38,235 bases of DNA from a virus. A program made the position numbers and the translations under genes. Positions within the stretch are counted from its first letter, which is position 1. Every line of letters begins with the position of its first letter. Of the stretch, positions 1 through 6,910 are shown one piece after another. The notes under the pieces are model-generated. The model was given only the letters and a program-made list of their open reading frames with translations. It searched no databases and had not been told where the DNA came from. The stretch covers positions 1-38,235 of IMG/VR virus record IMGVR_UViG_3300042880_000243, one strand, 5' to 3'.

Positions 1-66
1 ACACGCGGCGCGTCAGGTGCTGGCGGCAACGGATTCCTTTTGGTCTACGAAGTCTTCGCGATATGA
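1..66 (+). CDS. C-terminal end of a tail/tail-fibre protein (5' partial)
   Basis: The window opens inside a reading frame that ends with TGA at 64-66. The 21 visible residues are glycine-rich and then hydrophobic, ending GFLLVYEVFAI. Phage tail-fibre and tail-tip proteins often end in this way, with a glycine-rich stretch followed by a short aromatic or aliphatic beta strand. The stop overlaps the ATG of the next gene (ATGA). The rest of the gene lies outside the window, so the assignment is by family resemblance and position next to the lysis genes only. Confidence 0.5.
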   Translation, partial: TRGASGAGGNGFLLVYEVFAI

Positions 67-236
67 ACAGAGTCTGCGTCATCCGTGGTGGCATAGTCCA
101 CAACATCATCGTCCTTGATCTGGCCGAACTGCCGACCTACGTCTACCCGGGACGCTACGACCTGATGGTCCCCAACGACGATGAGGACCGCGCCATCGGC
201 GACATCTACGACGGCATCACCTTCAGCAAGCCATGA
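63..236 (+). CDS. Small tail-associated protein
   Basis: A 57-residue protein starting at an ATG that overlaps the preceding stop. It begins MNRVCVIRGGIVHNIIVLD and ends with a GDIYDGITFSKP motif. The pattern of a short beta strand, a proline-rich centre and a final IGxxYDGxxF motif is common in small phage proteins encoded just after tail fibres and in the N-terminal part of tail-fibre-assembly-like proteins. That supports a virion-associated or fibre-assembly role, but no catalytic or binding residues can be named. It overlaps the next gene by ATGA, so it is translationally coupled. Confidence 0.6.
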   Translation: MNRVCVIRGGIVHNIIVLDLAELPTYVYPGRYDLMVPNDDEDRAIGDIYDGITFSKP

Positions 237-427
237 GCATAATTGCGTCCATAATCATTGCGGTGATTTACATCGTTCGTGAGCGAAAAGCATCGGCACG
301 AGACATAAAATTACGACAGCAGTTGACGGAGCAATCCGCACAGATTAGAGAGATGCAGGATGCTATTGCAGCATCACCGTTCGTCACCTATCCATACGTC
401 TATACCAATGCAACACGCAACAACTGA
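233..427 (+). CDS. Small membrane protein with coiled coil
   Basis: A 64-residue protein with one N-terminal hydrophobic segment (residues 2-15), a basic stretch (RERKASARDIK) and a polar helix likely to form a coiled coil up to about residue 45. This N-in single-span shape with a periplasmic helix is typical of small phage lysis accessory proteins such as inner-membrane spanin-like or holin-associated proteins. It sits directly before the holin and is ATGA-coupled to the preceding gene. The function is inferred from shape and position only. Confidence 0.6.
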   Translation: MSIIASIIIAVIYIVRERKASARDIKLRQQLTEQSAQIREMQDAIAASPFVTYPYVYTNATRNN

Positions 428-428
428 C

Positions 429-914
429 ATGGCTCCAACATTTGCCGTACAAGTACAGACCGCAGTGCTCGAAGTGTTCAGCGGAGGGCCAATTGCATGG
501 GCGTCCAAAGTCCTTACCGGCGTTGCCATTGCCATCGTGCAAAGCGTGGAGGCGTCAATGGTCGCCATCGGAATGTTCCTCGTGCTGTGCATCCTTGACG
601 CCATCCTTGGCGTAATGCGCGTGTACAAGAAGAACAAGCAACCGCACACCACCAACACGCCCATCAAGCCGTGGCGGATGATTAGCGGACCCGCATCAAA
701 ATGGTTTGTGGGTGGCATCGTAATGATGGCCGGGTCGTTCTTCGATAACGTGCTATTTGGATACGATGCGATGATCGGCGGGCCGATGCTAAAGTTCCTA
801 ACGGGCGTGGTGTTAGGTGCCATCATTATTGAGGTTGCGGGCAAGGCGGACTACTTGCAAGGGTGGGGATTGAGCGACAAGCTGCGCAAACGGTTCCCTG
901 AATTCTTTGACTAA
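429..914 (+). CDS. Holin (phage holin family, Bacteroidota type)
   Basis: A 161-residue membrane protein with an amphipathic N-terminus and three or four hydrophobic segments (about 20-45, 45-65, 95-115 and 120-140), and a charged C-terminus ending KLRKRFPEFFD. The segment around DAILGVMRVYKK, together with the later FDNVLFGYD and GAIIIEVAGKADYL stretches, resembles the holin_4/toxin-secretion holin family seen in many Bacteroidota phages and prophages. Holins make the inner-membrane holes that release endolysin at the end of infection. The next gene is a peptidoglycan enzyme joined by TAATG overlap, which supports the call. I chose the ATG one base after the preceding stop; an ATG at 408 in the same frame would add seven residues. 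Confidence 0.8.
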   Translation: MAPTFAVQVQTAVLEVFSGGPIAWASKVLTGVAIAIVQSVEASMVAIGMFLVLCILDAILGVMRVYKKNKQPHTTNTPIKPWRMISGPASKWFVGGIVMMAGSFFDNVLFGYDAMIGGPMLKFLTGVVLGAIIIEVAGKADYLQGWGLSDKLRKRFPEFFD

Positions 915-1273
915 TGTGGACCTACTCACAGAGTACCGGCGTGCTTACTGACCCTAACGGCCAAAAGGTCGCCACGGGTTACAGCGGCAAGGGCATCGGA
1001 AAGAACAACTGCTCCATGCAGCACATTCCCAGCGTTGGACCCATCCCGCAGGGGCTTTGGATTATCGGGAAGCCGAGGAACTCCGTTAACGTGGGGCCGT
1101 TCGCAATGGATCTAACGCCGGTGCCATTGACGGAGACGTTCGGACGTTCCGCGCTGATGATCCATGGAGACAATCGGACGGGGACGGCCAGCGAGGGGTG
1201 CATCATCCTTCCGCGCCGGGTCCGGCATATCATCTGGGACAGCGGCGAACGCAAGCTAAAGGTGGTGCCGTAA
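914..1273 (+). CDS. Endolysin-like peptidoglycan enzyme, Tlde1/DUF2778 (L,D-transpeptidase-like)
   Basis: A 119-residue protein covering a single domain. It starts WTYSQSTGVLTDPNG and shows GYSGKGIGKNN, GPIPQGLW and IHGDNRTGTASEGCI. The last stretch carries the His and Cys expected for the catalytic pair of Tlde1-type enzymes (H106-equivalent in IHGD, Cys in SEGCI), a family that cleaves or exchanges peptide cross-links of peptidoglycan. Next to a holin this is best read as the phage lysis enzyme acting on the host cell wall. It has no signal peptide, consistent with release through the holin. Its ATG overlaps the holin stop (TAATG). Confidence 0.82.
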   Translation: MWTYSQSTGVLTDPNGQKVATGYSGKGIGKNNCSMQHIPSVGPIPQGLWIIGKPRNSVNVGPFAMDLTPVPLTETFGRSALMIHGDNRTGTASEGCIILPRRVRHIIWDSGERKLKVVP

Positions 1274-1277
1274 ATAG

Positions 1278-1310
1278 TTGCACTAGTGGTAGCCCGGTGT
1301 GCTATATTTG
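1278..1310 (+). promoter_or_regulatory. Bacteroidota-type promoter
   Basis: TTG at 1278-1280 and TATATTTG at 1303-1310 match the -33 TTTG/TTG and -7 TAnnTTTG elements of Bacteroidota sigma-ABfr promoters, with a spacer of 22 bases, slightly longer than the usual 19-21. It lies in the gap between the endolysin stop and the ATG at 1315, which would give a very short leader. Confidence 0.6.
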
Positions 1311-1314
1311 CCGC

Positions 1315-1506
1315 ATGAAGCACATCATCGAAATATATCCCAGCCGCAAGGTGGATGGGCAATGGGGTTGGAGAATCAAAGACGCTAACGGCAAACGCCA
1401 CGGCGGTAGCGGCATCGCTGAAGGGTACTGCACGCAGGAGGATGCGGTTAACTTCGTTCGGTCGGCATTCAAGAAGTTCGTTCTGATTCAAAACGCCAAG
1501 GCATGA
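1315..1506 (+). CDS. DUF1508/YegP-like small protein
   Basis: A 63-residue protein beginning MKHIIEIYPSRKVDGQWGW. The WxWRIKDANGKR core followed by a glycine-rich turn and GYCTQEDAVNFVRS matches the short beta-beta-beta-alpha repeat of the DUF1508 (YegP) family, whose role is unknown. The start is the ATG just downstream of the 1278-1310 promoter; a longer upstream frame exists but runs back into the endolysin gene and has no family resemblance. The stop overlaps the next gene by ATGA. Confidence 0.75.
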   Translation: MKHIIEIYPSRKVDGQWGWRIKDANGKRHGGSGIAEGYCTQEDAVNFVRSAFKKFVLIQNAKA

Positions 1507-1757
1507 GCAAACAACCGGAGGCCGGAGACGGCCAATACAAGCGCGAAACCTTCGGCGAGTACCTGACGCGTCCAACGGGATTCGGACGAACGTCATGGAC
1601 GGCGTTCACCGTTATACAATCAGCGTGCGCCATCATGATTGTGGTCGGCGCTAACACATGGCTTGCCGGTGGATGGGTGGCCGTGACGATGGCCGGGGCT
1701 ATCGAGGCGGTGCTGGTCGGGATGTCTTACCGCAACTACACAGGGCAAACACGATGA
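1503..1757 (+). CDS. Small membrane protein, two predicted spans
   Basis: An 84-residue protein with a polar N-terminal third (MSKQPEAGDGQYKRETFGEY) and two hydrophobic segments (about 33-52 and 54-74) separated by a short turn, then a polar tail. It is ATGA-coupled to both neighbours. It could be a second holin-type or antiholin-type membrane protein, given the lysis context, but no family could be recognised. Confidence 0.65.
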   Translation: MSKQPEAGDGQYKRETFGEYLTRPTGFGRTSWTAFTVIQSACAIMIVVGANTWLAGGWVAVTMAGAIEAVLVGMSYRNYTGQTR

Positions 1758-2008
1758 GCAACACGAAACGAGAGCCGCTGCTGAGCGATGCCGATCTTGG
1801 ATATGTTAAGGATACGCATATTGCTGAACAAGTCAGAGACACCTACGAAGCCGCCCGCGCCAAGGACGCCGAGTTGATACAGCAGCTGGTGGATGCCTTA
1901 GCAAATCTTCGCGACATCCATGAGGAAAGGGCAGGTCGCGAACCACTGACAGGCATGGATGAGCTTGAAGCCGCCGAAGCCGCCGGGTTCAAACCTTCAG
2001 AACCATGA
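1754..2008 (+). CDS. Small hypothetical protein, helical
   Basis: An 84-residue acidic, mostly helical protein starting MSNTKREPLLSDADLGYVKD, with a long charged helix (about 20-60) and an alanine- and glutamate-rich C-terminus. The ATG overlaps the preceding stop by ATGA; a longer upstream frame would run antiparallel to good evidence of the 1503-1757 gene and was not used. No function recognised. Confidence 0.6.
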   Translation: MSNTKREPLLSDADLGYVKDTHIAEQVRDTYEAARAKDAELIQQLVDALANLRDIHEERAGREPLTGMDELEAAEAAGFKPSEP

Positions 2009-2340
2009 ACTTCGCGACATTCAAGGAGCGCATGGTGGTTATCCACGACATGCTCGATTCGCAGGACCGCGTGGCTGACTTCATCCACGGGGAGTTGGCT
2101 CCGGACGACCATAAGCCGTGCGTCACCTTCGGGTGGCCGATGGTCAAGGCATACATCGAGATGCTCAGCGAGGCTGTCGGTGATGATGGCGAATGGATAA
2201 ACTACTGGCTATGGGACTCCGACCGTGGCCGGAGCAATACCGCTGGCTGGACCCATGAGGGTCTCAACGGCAAGATGCAGAAAATGAAAACGCTCAAAGA
2301 TTTATGGAACGCCATCCATTATAACCGAAGCATAGAATGA
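2005..2340 (+). CDS. Hypothetical phage protein
   Basis: A 111-residue soluble protein with a helical N-terminus (MNFATFKERMVVIHDMLDSQDRV) and a tryptophan-rich acidic centre (DDGEWINYWLWDSDRG). It is ATGA-coupled at both ends. It looks like the small conserved hypothetical proteins found in many phage early and lysis regions, but no named family or catalytic motif was recognised. Confidence 0.65.
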   Translation: MNFATFKERMVVIHDMLDSQDRVADFIHGELAPDDHKPCVTFGWPMVKAYIEMLSEAVGDDGEWINYWLWDSDRGRSNTAGWTHEGLNGKMQKMKTLKDLWNAIHYNRSIE

Positions 2341-3080
2341 GCAAAGCGAGGGCGTTATTGGTGGTGCTTCTTTGTGCAATCAGCACGCTATGTGCGTCTC
2401 AAACAAACAGTTGCGAAACGGCTACGCCATTCGTCGATAATAGTTGTGTGCAATTCTTTCCGCCCAGAGCATCCATCCAATCGTGCTACACCTTCACCGC
2501 GCCGACCGATTCGATAGAGTTCACATTCACCGCGTTCGTCCCTCAAGGCACTTGTGAAGACGCTCTAACAGCTTACAGCATCTATGATCAATCCTGCCTA
2601 TCGGTCGTAGAATCTCCATCCGGTCTATTTACGGACCTCCAGCCGGGTGGGCAGTACGTTGTATGCTATACCACGCAATGCCCCACAACGGGGGTTGTTA
2701 CCTTGCTATGCACGGCGGAGAACATAGTCATACCTGTGCGGCTCATATACATAACCGCATCGTCAACGGCGACCGGCATCAATGTGACATGGGCGACGGG
2801 CAGCGAACTGAACTGCTATGGCTTCATGGTAGAGCGCAGCACCGACTTAGCCAGCTGGCTGAACATAGGGTTCGTTGAGGGCATGGGTAATTCCATGCAA
2901 TTGGTCATTTACAACTTTGAGGACCGCAGCCCCGTAAACGGTGTCAACTATTACAGGCTCACCCAATATGACACCGACGGCGATTATGAAGTGTTGCAGG
3001 TCATCGCTATAATGTGGAATGCGGAGGATGTCATCAACCCCTTTAGATTTTTCAACTTTCTTGGTCAATCAGTCCGATGA
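2337..3080 (+). CDS. Secreted protein resembling Bacteroidota T9SS cargo (FnIII-like domain)
   Basis: A 247-residue protein with a clear signal peptide (basic MSKAR, hydrophobic 6-19, likely cleavage near CAS-Q). Residues 25-130 form a cysteine-rich beta domain with eight or so cysteines. Residues 133-225 carry the pattern VTWATGSELNCYGFMVERS ... NYYRLTQYDTDGDYE, which is the fibronectin-III-like module that precedes the C-terminal sorting domain in many Bacteroidota type IX secretion cargo proteins. The end, DVINPFRFFNFLGQSVR, looks like the first part of a sorting domain but lacks its later strands. A host-derived surface or envelope protein carried by the phage is the simplest reading; whether it is exported to the surface or stays in the periplasm cannot be told. 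It is ATGA-coupled on both sides. Confidence 0.75.
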   Translation: MSKARALLVVLLCAISTLCASQTNSCETATPFVDNSCVQFFPPRASIQSCYTFTAPTDSIEFTFTAFVPQGTCEDALTAYSIYDQSCLSVVESPSGLFTDLQPGGQYVVCYTTQCPTTGVVTLLCTAENIVIPVRLIYITASSTATGINVTWATGSELNCYGFMVERSTDLASWLNIGFVEGMGNSMQLVIYNFEDRSPVNGVNYYRLTQYDTDGDYEVLQVIAIMWNAEDVINPFRFFNFLGQSVR

Positions 3081-3403
3081 GCATCCTCGCCAAAGCCCTC
3101 GCCATTCTGTGCGGCATCCTCGTTATCGTTTGCGTGGTGTTGGTCCTTCAGAACGCATCAAAGGCCCAGCGCATCGCAGCCCTTGAGCACGCCGCCGAAC
3201 TGTCTGCCGTGCGGATCGAGAGCATGGCCGAAACGGAACGCTTCAAGGACGCCCTGTTACGTGAAGGGCACCGCAACCGCATCGAACTACAAGCCGAGAT
3301 AGATAGCCTCTCTAAACTGATTCCACATGGCAAACCGCGCCCCCGTCCTACTACTGTCCCTGCTATCCGTGATAGCATCCTACGCGCAGCCCGCACGAGA
3401 TAG
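3077..3403 (+). CDS. Inner-membrane spanin-like protein
   Basis: A 108-residue protein with one N-terminal transmembrane span (about 7-26), a long coiled-coil helix (27-84) and a proline-rich segment (HGKPRPRPTTVP) before a short basic tail. This is the layout of Rz-type inner-membrane spanins, which fuse inner and outer membranes at the last step of lysis. The next gene starts inside it in another frame, as is usual for Rz/Rz1 pairs. The call rests on architecture and lysis context, not on sequence identity. Confidence 0.6.
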   Translation: MSILAKALAILCGILVIVCVVLVLQNASKAQRIAALEHAAELSAVRIESMAETERFKDALLREGHRNRIELQAEIDSLSKLIPHGKPRPRPTTVPAIRDSILRAARTR

Positions 3404-3734
3404 CCTTGTTTGCTTCACCGTGTCCGAGGCTTACGAGATCCTCGACACGCTGCACAGCGGGGTGGACCATCGCCGCGCACGGGCTATACTGACGGCCATG
3501 TACGCCAAGCAGGTTCAGGTCAGCAAGTCCTACGCGGTTGAATCCGACAGCCTACGGTCATGGCGGAAGGCCGACCAATGGAGGACCACCGAGGCCATCC
3601 GCATCCGGGACCAAGCGGTGAAAGATGCGGAGTTTTGGAAAGGCAAGGCAAAGGGTAGGGGGTGGAAAGGCTTCGGCCTTGGCATCCTTGTCGCCGTAGG
3701 TGCGTATATTGGTGGTCAACAACTCACACGATGA
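3327..3734 (+). CDS. Exported protein with C-terminal membrane span, possible spanin partner
   Basis: A 135-residue protein starting inside the upstream spanin-like gene (77-base overlap, different frame). It has a signal-like N-terminus (MANRAPVLLLSLLSVIASYA followed by Q), a charged helical middle (about 50-105) and a hydrophobic segment near the end (GFGLGILVAVGAYIGG). No lipobox cysteine is present, so a classical Rz1 outer-membrane lipoprotein is not supported; a single-protein spanin-like or tethered periplasmic protein is possible. Confidence 0.6.
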   Translation: MANRAPVLLLSLLSVIASYAQPARDSLVCFTVSEAYEILDTLHSGVDHRRARAILTAMYAKQVQVSKSYAVESDSLRSWRKADQWRTTEAIRIRDQAVKDAEFWKGKAKGRGWKGFGLGILVAVGAYIGGQQLTR

Positions 3735-3889
3735 TTGCATCCATCGCCCTTGCCTCCGCTCTCTACTTCACCGCCGTGGTGGTCATGGGCGTCATCAAAG
3801 TATCACGCGGAATGCGCAGCAACGTCACGGGTGCTGCTATCACCGCAGCCTTGTCATGGGGCGCATTCTATTACCTGACCCATGCCTGA
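3731..3889 (+). CDS. Small membrane protein
   Basis: A 52-residue protein with two hydrophobic segments (about 2-22 and 33-50) separated by the basic loop KVSRGMRSNVTG. It is ATGA-coupled to the preceding gene. It lies in the lysis region and could be a holin-type accessory protein; nothing more specific can be said. Confidence 0.6.
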   Translation: MIASIALASALYFTAVVVMGVIKVSRGMRSNVTGAAITAALSWGAFYYLTHA

Positions 3890-4124
3890 GACATACATCC
3901 CCGGACGTATTATGGATGCCACCGTTGACGGCGAACCAGCATTGGTCTACCTTTCCCTGCGCGTGGAAGGCACCAACGCCGAACGCCGCAACCATTGCTT
4001 CCGTTACGCACCGCCGTCTAACGAAGTAGTCACCGGTCAAATAGAAATCACTCATGAAGATCACTATCGAACCCAGCGACCCGCACGGCCCGATGGGTCA
4101 AGGGCATCCACGAATCCAAGTTGA
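3882..4124 (+). CDS. Small hypothetical protein
   Basis: An 80-residue protein beginning MPETYIPGRIMDATVDGEP. The first 57 residues look like a compact beta-rich domain; the last 23 are read from DNA that also encodes the start of the next gene in another frame and have a low-complexity, basic character. The gene may therefore be real with a frame-overlap tail. No family recognised. Confidence 0.5.
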   Translation: MPETYIPGRIMDATVDGEPALVYLSLRVEGTNAERRNHCFRYAPPSNEVVTGQIEITHEDHYRTQRPARPDGSRASTNPS

Positions 4125-4266
4125 TACCCTCTTTGATGGTGCCACCATTGACGAAACATTTACAGCCATGCGTGCCGCTGTGGTGGCCTACGGGTTTGCG
4201 GAGCAGACCTTTAACGATTACTGTCGTGAGTACGCATATATCTTAGCCCTTGCCGATGGCAATTAG
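4054..4266 (+). CDS. Small hypothetical protein
   Basis: A 70-residue protein beginning MKITIEPSDPHGPMGQGHP with a later helical segment (DETFTAMRAAVVAYGFAEQTF). It overlaps the upstream gene by 71 bases and the downstream metallophosphoesterase by 11. The alternation of an N-terminal strand and a C-terminal helix reads like a real small domain. No function recognised. Confidence 0.6.
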   Translation: MKITIEPSDPHGPMGQGHPRIQVDTLFDGATIDETFTAMRAAVVAYGFAEQTFNDYCREYAYILALADGN

Positions 4267-5281
4267 CATCACCGTCCTTGCCAAACGGGCCATCGTAAAC
4301 GAATGGTGTGCAAAGTATCCCGACACGCCGCACCAGACGTTAGCGCGGATGGTGTACGCCAAGCACGAACACGCGTTCGCTTCTGTTCAGGCATTGGTAA
4401 AAATCATCCGCAGGCAGCGCGGGATATTGTCCCCATCGGATAAGACGCACTGCCTTCCGGGACCGATGCAATACACGGGCGAGGCGTCACGGGTGGCCCC
4501 GCATTGGCGCATCGCCAAGTCTATGGCCGACGAACACACGGACTACGTTATCCACGGTGCCCAGCGAGTGTTACGTTTAAGCGACATTCACTTCCCGTTT
4601 CACGACGAACGCGCCTTAGAAGCCGCATTAAACTACGGGCACCAACACGACCCCACTATCATCCTTTTGGCCGGGGATATTCTTGACCTGCCCAATCTCT
4701 CCACGCACCCGAACCTGAACCCCCGCGACCTATTGGAGCAGGAGTTTCTGATGCTTGCGGAGTTCTTGGAGGATTTACGGACGCACTTCCCAAAGGCGCG
4801 GATTGTGTGGATGGAAGGTAACCACTGCGTAAGGGTCAAGCACTTCCTAATGAGGAAAGCCCCTGAGTTGTTCTCACTTCCGAACATGGATGTCCCCGGC
4901 TTCCTGTGTTCGTTTGCAGGACCGGGTGCAATGATGAACGTGGAATGGGTGGATGATATGCGCGTTGTGCGAACGGGCAAACTTGCCCACTTGCACGGCC
5001 ACGAGTTTAGGGGTGGCGGAGGTGTGAACCCTGCCCGATGGCTATACCTACGGGCCGGAGAAAACGCTATTTGTGGGCACTTCCACCGGACGTCCGAACA
5101 CAGTGAGCCGGGCCTTAACAGGCAGGCCCGTGGAGCATGGACAACCGGGTGCCTATGCACGACAACTCCGGATTGGATGCGGCACACGAAGTGGAACCAC
5201 GGCTTCGCATGGATAGAAATTGATCAGAGCGGGGACTTCAGGGTTAAGAACATCCGCATCATTGACGGCAAGATTCATTGA
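4256..5281 (+). CDS. Calcineurin-like metallophosphoesterase with N-terminal HTH-like region
   Basis: A 341-residue protein. Residues 1-60 are helical and basic and may form a small helix-turn-helix. From residue 105 the metallophosphoesterase motifs appear in order: SDIH (D110, H112), GDILD (D141), EGNH (N189, H190), HLHGHE (H246-H249 region) and GHFH (274-277). These residues bind two metals and the phosphate in the calcineurin-like family. Such enzymes in phages may act on nucleic acid ends, nucleotides or cyclic-nucleotide signals; the substrate cannot be read from sequence. ATG 4256 was chosen over an in-frame TTG two codons upstream. The stop overlaps the next start (TTGA). Confidence 0.88.
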   Translation: MAISITVLAKRAIVNEWCAKYPDTPHQTLARMVYAKHEHAFASVQALVKIIRRQRGILSPSDKTHCLPGPMQYTGEASRVAPHWRIAKSMADEHTDYVIHGAQRVLRLSDIHFPFHDERALEAALNYGHQHDPTIILLAGDILDLPNLSTHPNLNPRDLLEQEFLMLAEFLEDLRTHFPKARIVWMEGNHCVRVKHFLMRKAPELFSLPNMDVPGFLCSFAGPGAMMNVEWVDDMRVVRTGKLAHLHGHEFRGGGGVNPARWLYLRAGENAICGHFHRTSEHSEPGLNRQARGAWTTGCLCTTTPDWMRHTKWNHGFAWIEIDQSGDFRVKNIRIIDGKIH

Positions 5282-5442
5282 CCGTAGCTGAAAAGATAGC
5301 CCTTGTGGAGCGGTACATACTGGACCGGAAGGGCATCGCTGTGACCATTAACACGCCGGACCATGCCCAACGTGCGTACCTTTTGGAAATCGCCGTAAAC
5401 GTAGCGCAACAGTGGTACGATGATTCACGTCAACCCGGATAG
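5278..5442 (+). CDS. Small hypothetical protein with TTG start
   Basis: A 54-residue frame that starts with TTG overlapping the phosphoesterase stop and runs to TAG at 5440-5442. The product, TVAEKIALVERYILDRKG then a strand and a second helix ending QQWYDDSRQPG, has a normal amino-acid mix and helical periodicity. Without it there would be a 138-base hole in otherwise gapless coding. No ATG is available, so the unusual start needs support. Confidence 0.55.
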   Translation: MTVAEKIALVERYILDRKGIAVTINTPDHAQRAYLLEIAVNVAQQWYDDSRQPG

Positions 5443-5647
5443 CAAGATCATCTTCGTTCGTGGCCCTGAAAGGATGCACCGCATCGTGGAGGCTGTGGAG
5501 GATGTGATCGGCAAGGCGTGGCGGCATCGGGCGGAATGGGTGATTGTAGGCCTTGCTGATGACGATAGCCGGGGGCTGGCAACGGGGATGCCGTTCTCGC
5601 CACCTGAACAGGAGAGAAACCCCGTAGGATACAAACAGAAGCCATGA
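5420..5647 (+). CDS. Small hypothetical protein
   Basis: A 75-residue protein (MIHVNPDSKIIFVRGPERMHRIVEAVEDV). An N-terminal strand, a helix and a second strand (WVIVGLADDD) are followed by a polar tail. It overlaps the upstream small gene by 23 bases and the downstream gene by ATGA. No family recognised. Confidence 0.6.
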   Translation: MIHVNPDSKIIFVRGPERMHRIVEAVEDVIGKAWRHRAEWVIVGLADDDSRGLATGMPFSPPEQERNPVGYKQKP

Positions 5648-6024
5648 ACGAATTGGTCCTTTCCCTTGTCACCGCTGCTTTTGCGTGGTGGTGCGCTATG
5701 GACGATGCCGAGGCTATTGCGGAAGGGAGGAAGATACGGCACGGGCTGCAATGGTGTATGCGTGCGGCGTGGGTGCTCCTTTGGTGCGGGTTGTTTGACG
5801 CGTGGCTGCTGGCTGTGCCGTTGGCGTTTCTGTTCAGCGGGGTTTTCCGGGTGTTCTTGAATAGGCTGCGGGGCTTGGACGTTAGGTATATAAGCGACAG
5901 CAACGAATACGATTGGCTTTTCATCGCTATGTTCAGCGATTACAAGGCAGGCCACCACCGCGCCGGGACCATCGCCTACGTGTTCGAGGCTCTGGCCTAC
6001 GGGGCGGGTCTGTGGTACGTGTAA
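5644..6024 (+). CDS. Membrane protein
   Basis: A 126-residue protein with hydrophobic segments at about 2-16, 37-65 (two adjacent spans broken near a Phe-Asp) and 108-125, and a polar, aspartate-containing loop (DVRYISDSNEYDW) between them. It closes this block: the next feature is a large hairpin and then a promoter. No family recognised. Confidence 0.65.
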   Translation: MNELVLSLVTAAFAWWCAMDDAEAIAEGRKIRHGLQWCMRAAWVLLWCGLFDAWLLAVPLAFLFSGVFRVFLNRLRGLDVRYISDSNEYDWLFIAMFSDYKAGHHRAGTIAYVFEALAYGAGLWYV

Positions 6025-6046
6025 AGATTTCGGCTTTTTCTATACA

Positions 6047-6084
6047 CGTCGGGCAGTATATGTAAAGATTCTTTACGCCCGACG
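6047..6084 (+). terminator. Large hairpin, likely transcription terminator or insulator
   Basis: CGTCGGGC at 6047-6054 pairs with GCCCGACG at 6077-6084, and the loop itself contains the palindrome GTAAAGA-T-TCTTTAC (6062-6076). No long T run follows, so rho-independent termination is possible but not certain. It separates the block ending at 6024 from the promoter module that follows. Confidence 0.55.
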
Positions 6085-6093
6085 GGGTGCCCC

Positions 6094-6116
6094 TTATTTA
6101 GATTCCGTCTAAATAA
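6094..6116 (+). promoter_or_regulatory. Inverted repeat, putative operator (module A)
   Basis: TTATTTAGA (6094-6102) and TCTAAATAA (6108-6116) are perfect inverted repeats around five bases. The core TTTAGA-N5-TCTAAA recurs at 16729-16745, again upstream of the same promoter sequence. A dimeric regulator binding here is a reasonable inference. Confidence 0.65.
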
Positions 6117-6118
6117 CG

Positions 6119-6166
6119 TCCCGGTGTTGCACCGGTGAAAAGTTTGCCTACATTTGTCAGGTCAAC
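6119..6166 (+). promoter_or_regulatory. Early promoter module A
   Basis: TTG at 6127-6129 and TACATTTG at 6149-6156, spaced by 19 bases, match the Bacteroidota -33/-7 elements closely. The TTG is the exact centre of the inverted repeat CCGGTG-TTG-CACCGG (6121-6135), so a regulator could cover the -33 box. Forty-six of 48 bases are identical to 16762-16809. It drives the early block starting at 6182. Confidence 0.85.
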
Positions 6167-6181
6167 GAACAACAACACGCC

Positions 6182-6445
6182 ATGAACACGCAAGAATTGA
6201 CCGCCACCTTCGCATCAGCACTCAATGCCAGCAAGGGAACCTTAAACTACGCAACGGCAGAGCGTGCTGCGGAAATGGTGGATCTCCTGCAATACTATAT
6301 GACAGAAGGAATGCAAGCCAAGGCGCAGCGCACATTCGAAGACAGCGGATTCGGACCGAAGCTGAAGAAGATGATCGCTGAACGAGCAAATGTTAAATTT
6401 TCACCCGAACGGCTGTGCATTCAACAGCCTTTTGGCAATGCGTAG
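6182..6445 (+). CDS. Early hypothetical protein
   Basis: An 87-residue protein, first gene after early promoter module A, with an A-rich leader (AACAACAACA) before the ATG instead of a Shine-Dalgarno site. It is mostly helical (TATFASALNAS, AERAAEMVDLLQYYMTEGMQ) with a basic C-terminal third. First-position early genes often encode host-takeover proteins, but no family was recognised. Confidence 0.7.
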   Translation: MNTQELTATFASALNASKGTLNYATAERAAEMVDLLQYYMTEGMQAKAQRTFEDSGFGPKLKKMIAERANVKFSPERLCIQQPFGNA

Positions 6446-6481
6446 TTGTACGCGGTCTTTCACTTTCAAAAACTAACACAC

Positions 6482-6703
6482 ATGGAAAAGTTCACAGGCG
6501 AACATGGCAAGTGCATTAGTCAAGAAGAGGGCCTTGATGTGATGCTGAATGGCGTGCTCGAAGGCACTGGCGGGCATGTTAAAGACTGCTTCTGGGCCGG
6601 GTACAGGTACAAGGGCGAGTGCTTCATCTCGCTGAACAACTATCCGAGTTCATTCTGGCGAGTGTCTGAAGAAGACATGATCCTTTATTGCATGGAGGAT
6701 TAG
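6482..6703 (+). CDS. Early hypothetical protein
   Basis: A 73-residue acidic protein (MEKFTGEHGKCISQEEGLDV) with a possible beta-rich second half (GYRYKGECFISLNNYPSSFWRV). The ATG follows an A-rich leader. An upstream in-frame alternative start at 6446 lacks such a leader. No family recognised. Confidence 0.65.
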   Translation: MEKFTGEHGKCISQEEGLDVMLNGVLEGTGGHVKDCFWAGYRYKGECFISLNNYPSSFWRVSEEDMILYCMED

Positions 6704-6745
6704 ATTGCGTACAACACATTGATTGCGGCATAAAGACGCCAACAC

Positions 6746-6910
6746 ATGAGAAAGCCACTTCAATGGTTTATCGACCGTATCGGCACGGTCGTGTACCGGA
6801 CCAACCACATTGGTATAGTTTGGTCGTTTCATGTGACGAACTACGAAACGGCAAGGCAACTATTCCACTACGAAGCCGAGGGACTTGTTCAATACAGGGA
6901 CATTCTATGA
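6746..6910 (+). CDS. Small basic hypothetical protein
   Basis: A 54-residue protein (MRKPLQWFIDRIGTVVYR, then IVWSFHVTNYETARQLFHY) with an alternating strand-helix pattern and a normal residue mix. It fills the gap after 6703, starts after an AACAC leader and overlaps the next small frame by ATGA. No function recognised. Confidence 0.6.
   Translation: MRKPLQWFIDRIGTVVYRTNHIGIVWSFHVTNYETARQLFHYEAEGLVQYRDIL

Noticed and set aside
374-844. Long minus-strand frame opposite the holin
   Set aside because: The plus strand encodes a clear holin; the minus frame is a codon-bias shadow, as are the other long minus frames opposite the tail, protease and capsid genes.
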